From RGIG6904 sp024680835 (lineage in GTDB: Bacteria > Bacillota > Clostridia > Lachnospirales > Lachnospiraceae): 9,581 nucleotides of DNA. Of the stretch, positions 1 to 6,744 are shown piece after piece. The stretch's first letter is position 1, and each line of letters starts with the position of its first letter. The stretch is from positions 1 to 9,581 of the forward strand of contig JAILBP010000138.1 of NCBI GenBank assembly GCA_024680835.1. The letters are read 5' to 3'. The position numbers were made by a program, and so were the translations under genes. A model generated the notes under the pieces. The model made no database searches. It worked only from the letters and a program-made list of their open reading frames with translations, and was not told the DNA's origin.

Positions 1-683
1 GCGAAAAACACCACAACCGGTTTGATGTGCTTTACGATATCCTTCGGGCTGACCTTTTCCTTCATCTCAGCATGCCTGCCGATATTAAAGAAGTTAATCA
101 GCAAAGATACGTAATTGGAGATCACAAGAGCGAGGGCATAGAGCGCATAATCCTCTCTCCGTCTCACCATGAGAAAGATAAATACCATTGCCAATATCTT
201 GAATACCAGACTTCTCTTGGTGATATATGCATATTCCTCAACGCCTTTATACAGCCACTCTACGCCAAATGCAGTAAATATAAGCTCCGTACTCAGTATC
301 ACATACAGCTTAGTCTCCGAATAAAACCTTGGCACAGTCAGTATCATGATATATAGAGCTGCAAAAGACACCAGTGCGGTGATAAAGTTCATGATCAGCA
401 GCTCTTCCACAAGACGCCCAAGTTTTTTCCTGTCATGTCTTACCTCTGCGGCAGCCCTTATACCATATATTGGTATGCCAAGACTTGCAAACATTCCGAA
501 ATACTCTACCACAGAACTTGCGAAAGTCACTCTGCCAACGCCTTCCGGACCTAATACTCTGGTAACATACGGAAACGTGATAAACGGAACCGCTATATTG
601 GACACCGTGAGCAGTATGTTCAATATTAAGTTTATCTCGATCGTCTTAGATCTGCCGTCATTTCCTGCCGATAAGCCTGCCAA
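1..683 (-). CDS. Wzx-type polysaccharide flippase, N-terminal part (runs off window)
   Basis: Membrane transporter of the polysaccharide synthase/flippase family (MATE/MOP superfamily, Wzx-like), expected to flip lipid-linked sugar repeat units across the membrane. About 227 codons are visible of a family length near 450-500; the rest lies beyond base 1. The reading begins with a short basic stretch (SKTIEINLILN), followed by hydrophobic segments, the family-typical FPYVTRVLGPEGVG near residue 40, a conserved GIRAAAEVRHD segment, and GVEWLYKGVEEY in a later loop. The only start codon after the in-frame upstream stop is TTG at 683-681, with GGAG eight bases upstream; the first in-frame ATG would remove the first transmembrane helix. 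This start lies inside the end of the preceding glycosyltransferase gene (26-bp overlap), so translation is probably coupled. The family is clear; the sugar unit transported cannot be told. Confidence 0.88.
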   Translation of the reverse strand, partial: MAGLSAGNDGRSKTIEINLILNILLTVSNIAVPFITFPYVTRVLGPEGVGRVTFASSVVEYFGMFASLGIPIYGIRAAAEVRHDRKKLGRLVEELLIMNFITALVSFAALYIMILTVPRFYSETKLYVILSTELIFTAFGVEWLYKGVEEYAYITKRSLVFKILAMVFIFLMVRRREDYALYALALVISNYVSLLINFFNIGRHAEMKEKVSPKDIVKHIKPVVVFF

Positions 684-1689
684 AGTGTTTTTCTCCCATA
701 TGCAATAGGTTCATACCATACAAAACCATATAATTTCTCTTAAGCTTAGGTATGTTTTTATTCTTCATCTTATCCATCATAAGGCGGGCTTTCTCCCTGC
801 CCTGTTTTCTGTTTCGATCTCTCAGCAAAGCAGTCACAAGGTAATCCGTCACAACGCCGGACAGTCTGGCTCTGTAGTACAGAAACGCTTCACTTCCCAA
901 AGCCTCCATCCTGCCATATTCCTTTAGGATAGCGTCAATGATCGTTTCATGCTGTGAGATCCGCTTCACTCTGTTATCGGCGGCAACACTCTGGTCCTGA
1001 TCTCCCAGCCGGTAAACATAAACAACTGTATCCAAAAACAGAATACTTTTTGCAAGAGCAGCCGCCATAACATAGTAATATGCGTCATCAAAAAATACTC
1101 TCTCAGGAAGTCTAAGTCCCGTCGTTCTGTAAAACTGTGTGTCAAATACCATGTTATGCATGGAAAAAAGATGACGAAGACCGGTATTCCAGTTGTCCGT
1201 CACAAACCTAAGATCCGCCTGAAAGCTTTTTCTTCCGGTTGAAATATCTGCCGGTATACGAAAATGATCGATCTCGTGAGTATCTTCATGTTTTCTGTCT
1301 TCGCCGCATATTATCATATCAGCTGATGCAGAGTTTAATATTTCCAACAGAGCCCCGAATCCGTCCGGCGTAACGGTATCATCCGCATCCAGCACCATCA
1401 GATACCTTCCTTCGCAAACCTCAACTCCGGAATTTACGGCTCCTCCGTGGCCTCTGTTCTCCTGATGGATGACTCTGATCACACATTTTTCGTCAGCAAA
1501 CCTCTCTGCCAGCTCATCACAAACCTGTCCCGTATCGTCTGTAGAACCGTCATCCACTATCAGTATCTCAACCGGTTTTTCCTCCACAGGAACCCCAAAT
1601 AATCCTGATATCACAGACTGTACTGCCTGCTCAATATATTTTTTTGCATTATATGTCGGTATGATGACCGACAGTCTTATATCACTCAT
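658..1689 (-). CDS. Family 2 glycosyltransferase (343 aa)
   Basis: Inverting GT-A glycosyltransferase of family GT2, expected to add one sugar from a nucleotide-sugar donor to a lipid-linked polysaccharide intermediate on the inner face of the membrane. Visible motifs are the N-terminal strand LSVIIPTYNA (residues 6-15), the nucleotide-binding VDDGSTDDT (45-53), RGHGGAVNSG (79-88) and the metal-binding DADD (101-104). FFDDAYYYV (199-207) sits where the catalytic ED or DD pair normally lies. There is no transmembrane helix, so it is cytosolic or peripheral. The ATG overlaps the stop of the previous gene as ATGA, which implies translational coupling; the preceding ribosome binding site is weak. 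It resembles Lachnospiraceae GT2 enzymes next to flippase genes. The donor and acceptor sugars cannot be read from sequence alone. Confidence 0.93.
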   Translation of the reverse strand: MSDIRLSVIIPTYNAKKYIEQAVQSVISGLFGVPVEEKPVEILIVDDGSTDDTGQVCDELAERFADEKCVIRVIHQENRGHGGAVNSGVEVCEGRYLMVLDADDTVTPDGFGALLEILNSASADMIICGEDRKHEDTHEIDHFRIPADISTGRKSFQADLRFVTDNWNTGLRHLFSMHNMVFDTQFYRTTGLRLPERVFFDDAYYYVMAAALAKSILFLDTVVYVYRLGDQDQSVAADNRVKRISQHETIIDAILKEYGRMEALGSEAFLYYRARLSGVVTDYLVTALLRDRNRKQGREKARLMMDKMKNKNIPKLKRNYMVLYGMNLLHMGEKHFGRLIGRK

Positions 1690-2636
1690 ATCAACACTCT
1701 GTATAAAAACGCCACTACTCTGCTCTTAATATCTTTTCTGTATCCTGTCAGTTTTTTCAGGTTTTTCAGTCGTTTCCTGAAATCATATGAATCCGCGGGC
1801 TTCACGTCATTTCTTTTCAACAAGAGTACCCGGAGTTCGTATTCCAAAAAACTCCCATAAAGCTCTACGAGCGCATTTCCGCGGTCATCTTGAGCTCCAT
1901 CTGCCTTCATCCTGCTCAATCCTGCTGAATACTCCTCTACGGTATTCAAAATATCCATCGCATGACGAGCCCCTCTCGAAAAGGTGATAGAACCGGTTCT
2001 GTCCTGTCTATAATAATACATTACACCATCGCAGTAAACCGCTCTGTCCACCTTTGGATAGAGCCTCAGTGACCATTCTATATCCTCGCTTAAGATGCCC
2101 TCCCTGAACGTGAGGGCATTTTCCAGTAGGAAAACACGTCTGAACGCTTTTCCCCAGGCCGCAGCGGGAAACTTATTCAGCTGCGAAAGATATCTGAAAA
2201 GCTCCGCACCACGAAGATCGTCTATCTCACCTGTCACACCATCTCTCATGGGCTTTTTACGGCCGTTCTCCCACACTTTGACAGCATCACAAAAAACAAC
2301 ATCCGGTTCTGAGTCGATGCAATCTTTGATGCCTGCCAAAACATTCCTGTCAATGTAATCATCACCGTCGATAAATATGACATATTTACCGCATGCAGCT
2401 TCAAGGCCTTTGTTTCGCGCCGATGACAATCCCCCATTTTTCTTATGGATCACCCTGATCTTCTCATCACTGCGTGCAAGTCTGTCACATATCTCTCCCG
2501 TTTCATCCGTTGAGCCGTCATCCACTATGATGACCTCCTCATTAGATTCTAACGGGCACACGGACTTAACGCACTTCTCTATGTAACCGGCAATGTTATA
2601 TGCCGGTATTATGATGGAAAAAACCGTAGATTCCAT
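1686..2636 (-). CDS. Family 2 glycosyltransferase (316 aa)
   Basis: Second GT2 enzyme of the cluster, of the WcaA/EpsJ-like type, expected to extend a lipid-linked exopolysaccharide or cell-surface glycan. Motifs in order: FSIIIPAYN (residues 6-14), IIVDDGSTDET (36-46), KKNGGLSSARNKGL (65-78), metal-binding DGDD (90-93) and LSEDIEWSLRL (182-192), whose E184/D185 pair is the expected catalytic base region. YYYRQDRTGSIT (207-218) is a family-typical acceptor-side loop. It is soluble, with no membrane segment. The start ATG has GAGGG five bases upstream and lies 22 bp after the GT4 gene, so the two are very likely co-transcribed. It differs from the downstream GT2 enzyme across most of its length and is not a recent duplicate. 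Donor specificity is unknown. Confidence 0.94.
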   Translation of the reverse strand: MESTVFSIIIPAYNIAGYIEKCVKSVCPLESNEEVIIVDDGSTDETGEICDRLARSDEKIRVIHKKNGGLSSARNKGLEAACGKYVIFIDGDDYIDRNVLAGIKDCIDSEPDVVFCDAVKVWENGRKKPMRDGVTGEIDDLRGAELFRYLSQLNKFPAAAWGKAFRRVFLLENALTFREGILSEDIEWSLRLYPKVDRAVYCDGVMYYYRQDRTGSITFSRGARHAMDILNTVEEYSAGLSRMKADGAQDDRGNALVELYGSFLEYELRVLLLKRNDVKPADSYDFRKRLKNLKKLTGYRKDIKSRVVAFLYRVLI

Positions 2637-2658
2637 ATTGTACCCTCATGGTATCATG

Positions 2659-3825
2659 TCATGCAAGGTCATCATAGATCTTTCGCATGCAATCATCAAC
2701 CGCCTCGCAGCTGTACGCCTCCATGTCGTCCATGTTACGCCTTCCCATGTCAATGCGTTCCGTCTCATCTTTGTCGGCCATTCTCTCTATATATCCTGCC
2801 CAGTCTCCCGCCGACATGGATTCGACGCAATATCCTCCGAAGTGATGAAGAATTAGATCGATATTGCCCCTGATGCGTGATACTATACAGGGAAGCCCTG
2901 CTGCCTTCGCTTCCATAAGAGCCACCGGAAGTCCCTCCTGTATCGACGGAAATACAAAACAGTCAGCCATAGCCAAAAGCTTCGGTATATCCTCCCTGTA
3001 GCCCGTAAAAATGACGCGCTTCGAAAGCCTGTGATCATATGCATACTTCATGATATCCCGCCTGCAGACACCTATTCCGGTCAGCACGAGCTTTACTTTC
3101 TTTTTATGTATCAGGCGCATGGCTTTTAACAGAAGAAGCTGGTTTTTTCGTATTGAAAGCTCGCCAACGTTTATGATCACAAAATCCTTTTCGGAAAGTC
3201 CAAGCTCATGCCTCATTTCCGACCGGATCCTCGCCTTTTCCTCCGGAGCAAAACGATATCTGGACGGGTCTATCCCTATGCCGGGCACCTTCACTATCTC
3301 CCGGCAGGCAAAATTGCCTTTTGCCCTGGCATAGTCCTCGTCATTGATAGTCACCAGAACATCCGTAAAATGAGCCAGAAATCTCTCGATAGGATAATAC
3401 ATCAGCCAGCACTTCAATGATGATCCGCTGTAAAAATGGAAACCATGAGCCGTATATATAACCTTCATCCCGCGCTTGCGGTATGGCGCACATATGAGTC
3501 TCGTGAGTGTCCCTCCCACCGGAGTATGGCAATGTACCAGTTCAAATCTTCCCGAACGGATCACTGCCTTAAGGGCTTTATATGCATGTCTCATCTGAGT
3601 CAGATCCTTGGGATCCCTGGGGAATGTTATGTTATGAACGATTATACCCCTGTCCCTCAATGACCTCTCATACTCATACACCCGTTCCTGACTGGTAGTA
3701 TTTCCGGACTCAAAATTTGCCGCCACATGAACCTCATAGCCCATATCCTGCAGTATTTTAAGATTTCTGTCATTAAACTGATCGATAACACTGGCGACCG
3801 TCGCCACCATCAATGCTTTTTTCAA
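2659..3825 (-). CDS. Family 4 glycosyltransferase (388 aa, TTG start)
   Basis: Retaining GT-B glycosyltransferase of family GT4, resembling EpsD-like enzymes of exopolysaccharide clusters. The N-terminal acceptor domain begins MKKALMVATVASVIDQFN and carries HCHTPVGG at 98-105. The C-terminal nucleotide-sugar domain holds the EX7E motif in EGLPVALME (E297 and E305). The reading frame is open up to an ATG at 3936, but I place the start at TTG 3825-3823. AGAAGGAG lies seven bases upstream, the protein then begins at the normal first beta strand, and the extra 37 codons would read through a hairpin and have no family-like character. It is the first gene of the glycosyltransferase-flippase run. 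An independent promoter in the 122 bp upstream is expected, but I found no convincing -35/-10 pair there. The sugar transferred is unknown. Confidence 0.93.
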   Translation of the reverse strand: MKKALMVATVASVIDQFNDRNLKILQDMGYEVHVAANFESGNTTSQERVYEYERSLRDRGIIVHNITFPRDPKDLTQMRHAYKALKAVIRSGRFELVHCHTPVGGTLTRLICAPYRKRGMKVIYTAHGFHFYSGSSLKCWLMYYPIERFLAHFTDVLVTINDEDYARAKGNFACREIVKVPGIGIDPSRYRFAPEEKARIRSEMRHELGLSEKDFVIINVGELSIRKNQLLLLKAMRLIHKKKVKLVLTGIGVCRRDIMKYAYDHRLSKRVIFTGYREDIPKLLAMADCFVFPSIQEGLPVALMEAKAAGLPCIVSRIRGNIDLILHHFGGYCVESMSAGDWAGYIERMADKDETERIDMGRRNMDDMEAYSCEAVDDCMRKIYDDLA

Positions 3826-3901
3826 AGTTTCGCTCCTTCTCGGACACTGTGACATACGACTATATTCACAATGTCTGTATCCTAATGCCGATAACACTAA
3901 A

Positions 3902-3927
3902 TTCCCCATGACTTTCGCCATGGGGAA
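3902..3927 (-). terminator. Hairpin after the Big2 gene, possible terminator
   Basis: Perfect 9-bp inverted repeat (TTCCCCATG and CATGGGGAA) around an 8-base loop, beginning 21 bases after the Big2 gene stop codon. On the minus strand it is followed by only three T residues, so termination may be partial, letting some transcripts continue into the glycosyltransferase genes 77 bp further on. It could also act as a 3'-end stabiliser. Confidence 0.5.
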
Positions 3928-3947
3928 CAGCAGCATTTCATGTGTTA

Positions 3948-5312
3948 TTATTTTGTAAGTGTGAAGTAAGCAATGGTATATGAATAAGTCCTGTCAAGGA
4001 CTACGAAAGAAGCACTATCGGATACAGTCGTAACCTTGCCCGAGCTGATTGTGGCCTCACCGTCAACACATACTACCGCAAAATATTTAGACCATGTTGA
4101 ATACCCGAACACTCCCTCTGTATCGGGTTCATCCGGCTCATCTTCATCATACTCTTCATCCAGATCCTCATCGTCTTCATCGTCATCGGATCCGTCATCC
4201 TCGTCAGAATAACCTTCGCCGTCGTCATCGGAATAATCAGCCGGGTCAAATCCGATGGTGATATCAAGTCCTGATAAAGCGTTAACTGAAGCGCTACTGT
4301 TTGTAACATCCGCAGATCCAACATAAACAGCTATATCGCATTCCACAGCGCCCTCCGGAAGAGATGCTGATTCCTCGTCATCCTCATCAGGCTCCTCAGC
4401 CTCAAACTCAAACGGGATCTTAACTTCCTCACCCTTGACACCCTGTTTGTAATAGAAAAGATAATTGCCATCGGTGAGCGCTGACTCAAGCTCCACAATG
4501 CCTGTTCCTGCTGCGCTGTACAGCACGGACTTGATCTTAAGTGCTGCGGATGTCTTCTTGGATACGATCGAAACCGTAGTTGCGGAAACATCGGTCTTCA
4601 GGTTCGGAAGAATAAAACCGATGGATGTGGAGCTGAGCACCTCAGCACTCTTCTCTACATCCGGGATAAGCTCTTTGACTGTCTTCTCAACAGTCTCTTC
4701 CTCCTGACCGCCTTCTGCGGATACGGTCACCTGAACTGCTGATACCAAATTCTTTTTATCATTGTCCTTTGTCTTCCCGGTAGCTTTGGCATAAACCGTG
4801 ACAATAGCCTTGCCCTCGGAAACACCGGTGATCTTTCCGGATGCATCCACCTTCGCAACCTTTGCATTATCAGTTGAATAAGAGAGCACATCCGTTGAAT
4901 CTGCAGGAGAAACCACAGCACCGACCGAAGCCGTTCCACCCACACCTATGGTGACTGCCGTCTTCGCTACAGTGAGTTTATCTGCTCTCTTCAAAACCAC
5001 AAATTTCTTTTTGGCAACGACCTTACCATCGGCGTTTTTAGCCATTATTTTAGCCTTGCCCGGAGCAACTCCCACTATGGTGTTCTTGCTGACCTTAACC
5101 ACTTTCTCATTCTTGGAAGAAAATGTCACTTTAACTCCCTTGACTGCGAGCTTGTATTTCTTACCGGCATTGATCTTCTTGGGGGCTTTTTTACCGTTCT
5201 TCAATGTGATAGCCGCTTTCTCCGCTGCATTGGTATTCACGGGAACAGCAGGCAGAACTGCACATACCATCGCGCATGACACTACTACCGCCAATATCTT
5301 CTTAGTCTTCAT
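3948..5312 (-). CDS. Secreted Big2 (bacterial Ig-like) protein with polyacidic C-terminal segment
   Basis: Exported surface protein of unknown ligand, 454 aa. Residues 1-30 form a signal peptide (KTKK, hydrophobic core, cleavage near TNAA/E). Residues about 33-108 are a Lys-rich Ig-like domain (VTFSSKNEKVVKVSKNTIVGVAPGKAKIMA). Residues 111-197 are a clear Big2 domain (SYSTDNAKVAKVDASGKITGVSEGKAIVTVYA). Residues about 210-305 form a beta-rich region I do not recognise. Residues 359-399 are almost entirely Asp and Glu, with a few Tyr, Ser, Gly and Pro. A short beta-rich tail (400-454) ends in FTLTK. I see no LPXTG motif, S-layer repeat, choline-binding repeat or C-terminal transmembrane anchor, so its mode of surface retention is unclear; binding to wall polymer or polysaccharide by charge is possible. 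The start is well supported by AAAGGAGAT eight bases upstream. It stands alone between a candidate promoter and a hairpin, so it is probably largely monocistronic. Confidence 0.88.
   Translation of the reverse strand: MKTKKILAVVVSCAMVCAVLPAVPVNTNAAEKAAITLKNGKKAPKKINAGKKYKLAVKGVKVTFSSKNEKVVKVSKNTIVGVAPGKAKIMAKNADGKVVAKKKFVVLKRADKLTVAKTAVTIGVGGTASVGAVVSPADSTDVLSYSTDNAKVAKVDASGKITGVSEGKAIVTVYAKATGKTKDNDKKNLVSAVQVTVSAEGGQEEETVEKTVKELIPDVEKSAEVLSSTSIGFILPNLKTDVSATTVSIVSKKTSAALKIKSVLYSAAGTGIVELESALTDGNYLFYYKQGVKGEEVKIPFEFEAEEPDEDDEESASLPEGAVECDIAVYVGSADVTNSSASVNALSGLDITIGFDPADYSDDDGEGYSDEDDGSDDDEDDEDLDEEYDEDEPDEPDTEGVFGYSTWSKYFAVVCVDGEATISSGKVTTVSDSASFVVLDRTYSYTIAYFTLTK
4116..4238 (-). repeat. Low-complexity Asp/Glu-rich coding tract
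   Basis: Codons 359-399 of the Big2 protein, built mainly from GAT, GAC, GAA and GAG and visible on the plus strand as repeated tcatcc/tcttcatc units. The tract is in frame and uninterrupted. The nucleotide repetition makes it prone to length change by slippage, in steps of three bases if function is kept. Such acidic segments often bind Ca2+ or basic polymers, but no strict calcium motif (for example an RTX nonapeptide) is visible. Confidence 0.7.
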
Positions 5313-5370
5313 ATCGGATATCTCCTTTCATGAGTCTGATCTGTCTCTGTATATTCCTGACACAAATCAT

Positions 5371-5403
5371 TCATCCGGATTCTGTCTTCACCCTCATCCG
5401 GAT
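5371..5403 (-). promoter_or_regulatory. Two identical palindromes (ATCCGGAT) in the Big2 gene leader
   Basis: ATCCGGAT, itself a perfect 8-bp palindrome, occurs at 5396-5403 and 5373-5380 on the minus strand, each followed by GA. The 10-base repeats start 23 bp apart, about two helical turns. They lie between the candidate -10 box and the start codon, a place suited to a roadblock-type repressor or an RNA-level element. No regulator is encoded nearby, so the operator role is an inference. Confidence 0.35.
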
Positions 5404-5425
5404 CTCGCCTGTCAACCTTCTGTAC

Positions 5426-5434
5426 AGTATACCA
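5426..5434 (-). promoter_or_regulatory. Candidate extended -10 promoter for the Big2 gene
   Basis: TGG followed by TATACT gives an extended -10 element (TGn plus a 5/6 match to TATAAT) 114 bp upstream of the Big2 start codon and 17 bp past the preceding stop codon. No good -35 hexamer sits 16-18 bp upstream, which is tolerable for an extended -10 promoter. It would give a leader of about 105 nt. Confidence 0.35.
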
Positions 5435-5451
5435 CCAAACAGCCTTATAGT

Positions 5452-6744
5452 CTACTCAATATTGAATTCAGTGATAAGATTTTGTATCTCCTCTGCCGCC
5501 TCCTTAAGCGTTGCTCTGTCAAAAAGATATTTATCCGCTCCGTCCTTGAAAATATTGATGATATCCTCATCTTCCATCTGTGCGGGCATGACCTTCATAT
5601 CTCTTCTGCGGGACTCCATCATCTGATTTGCCCTGTATTCCAAACCGTCCAACATGTCATGTTCCTGCAGGACCCTGATAGCTATGACGTTGCAGGGCAC
5701 TCCCTTTTCCGTCCCCTGCCGCACGATCATCTCCTCGCTGTTCAAGAGATAATCCAGAAATCTTGCGGCTGCCACCGGCTCGTCCGTAATCCTGCTGATG
5801 GCATACATCGTGGCAGGTTTAAGATACCACCCCAGCATCTTCGCATCTTCCATCACAGGGTATTCACCTATCCTGACATCGATCTTATTTTCTTCCAGGA
5901 AGGCGCAATAAGTTTCCGCATCGCTTGCCCAGACCATGACTCCGGCAACCTGACCGCCGGAAAACATACCCGTACCGAAATCATCCACCGAACATATCAC
6001 GTTCTCCGCTCTGAGTTTGCCATAGTAATCCAGCATATTCCGGACATCCTCGGTCTCGTATATCCAGTTGCCATTTTCATCAAAAGGCTCTTTCCCCGTG
6101 AGTTGTTCATACCAGGTTATCAAAAATAAAAAGAGCTGTTTTTTTGACATGCCCAGAGGATATATCCCATCCTCCGACATGACCTCGGCGGCGGCAAAAA
6201 GGTCATCCCAGCTTTTCGGCAGTTCCAGACCGTATTTTTTGAATATATCCGCATTATAGTACAACGTGGATGTATTCAGCGCTATGGGGATCGCGTTCAA
6301 CTTGCCGTTCATATAGCCGTAACTCAGCATCTCATTAGTGTATCCGGCAAAATTGATATAATCCTTCAGTGTGTTCAGATCATAATAGCCCTCGCCGTCG
6401 GGCGAATATTTTGAAAGCCAGGCAAAATTGATCTGCATGACATCGGTCTCATTGTCCGACATCATATTGAGATTGTAGCGTTTTTCATATCCGCCCCACA
6501 CACCGTAGTCCGTCTCAACCTTAACATCAGGGTTCTCCTGCTGGAAAATCTTTACTGCTTCCATGGTGTAATCATGACGGATGTCATTACCCCACCACGA
6601 AAAACTGATCTCTGTCTTTTTTTCGTTCTCAAGCGTATATTTTGTGACACTGTCAGTCCCCGCACATCCCGCGAAAAGTCCCGCAGTCAGAGCCGCCACA
6701 CAGGAGAGCGCCACAAAACGCTTAAATCGTCGAAGAGTCTTCAT
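5452..6744 (-). CDS. Extracellular solute-binding lipoprotein (SBP_bac_1 type)
   Basis: Sugar-type ABC solute-binding protein (family 1, CUT1-like), 430 aa. Residues 1-27 are a lipoprotein signal peptide: basic start MKTLRRFKR, hydrophobic core and lipobox LFAGC with Cys27 as the lipidated residue. The mature part has the usual fold markers: ISFSWWGND near residue 46, an ENPDVKV strand, DVMQINFAWLSKYSPDG, and the hinge-side NTSTLYYNADIFKKYGLELPKSWDDLFAAA typical of oligosaccharide binders. The start overlaps the stop of the upstream GGDEF gene as ATGA, and GGAGGGG lies inside the end of that gene, so the two are translationally coupled. There is no permease or ATPase gene on either side. The protein may therefore serve a distant transporter or act mainly as a ligand sensor for its GGDEF partner. 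The ligand is probably a carbohydrate by family, but this is not certain. Confidence 0.93.
   Translation of the reverse strand: MKTLRRFKRFVALSCVAALTAGLFAGCAGTDSVTKYTLENEKKTEISFSWWGNDIRHDYTMEAVKIFQQENPDVKVETDYGVWGGYEKRYNLNMMSDNETDVMQINFAWLSKYSPDGEGYYDLNTLKDYINFAGYTNEMLSYGYMNGKLNAIPIALNTSTLYYNADIFKKYGLELPKSWDDLFAAAEVMSEDGIYPLGMSKKQLFLFLITWYEQLTGKEPFDENGNWIYETEDVRNMLDYYGKLRAENVICSVDDFGTGMFSGGQVAGVMVWASDAETYCAFLEENKIDVRIGEYPVMEDAKMLGWYLKPATMYAISRITDEPVAAARFLDYLLNSEEMIVRQGTEKGVPCNVIAIRVLQEHDMLDGLEYRANQMMESRRRDMKVMPAQMEDEDIINIFKDGADKYLFDRATLKEAAEEIQNLITEFNIE

Noticed and set aside
27..708. Two overlapping plus-strand frames at the left edge
   Set aside because: They are antisense to the flippase gene, whose minus-strand frame is continuous and has family motifs over its whole visible length.
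1686..2636. Tandem duplication of the two GT2 genes
   Set aside because: They share only the generic GT2 motifs; sequence outside these, and the lengths, differ too much for a recent duplication.
3826..3901. Promoter for the glycosyltransferase operon (TATAGT near 3863)
   Set aside because: The -10-like hexamer has no acceptable -35 at 16-18 bp and no TGn extension, so I do not call it, although a promoter here would make sense.
3948..4120. Sortase anchor (LPXTG) or other wall anchor at the C-terminus of the Big2 protein
   Set aside because: The tail ends in FTLTK with no LPXTG-like motif and no hydrophobic helix followed by basic residues.
5313..5451. Possible c-di-GMP (GEMM-I or II) riboswitch in the Big2 leader
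   Set aside because: It would fit the GGDEF context, but the conserved GEMM-I core elements and a following terminator are absent by eye. The only repeated structure is the pair of ATCCGGAT palindromes.
4948..6129. Long plus-strand open frame of 393 codons
   Set aside because: It lies opposite the Big2 and solute-binding protein genes and crosses the boundary between them. It has no ribosome site or recognisable domain, whereas both minus-strand genes have clear signal peptides and family motifs.
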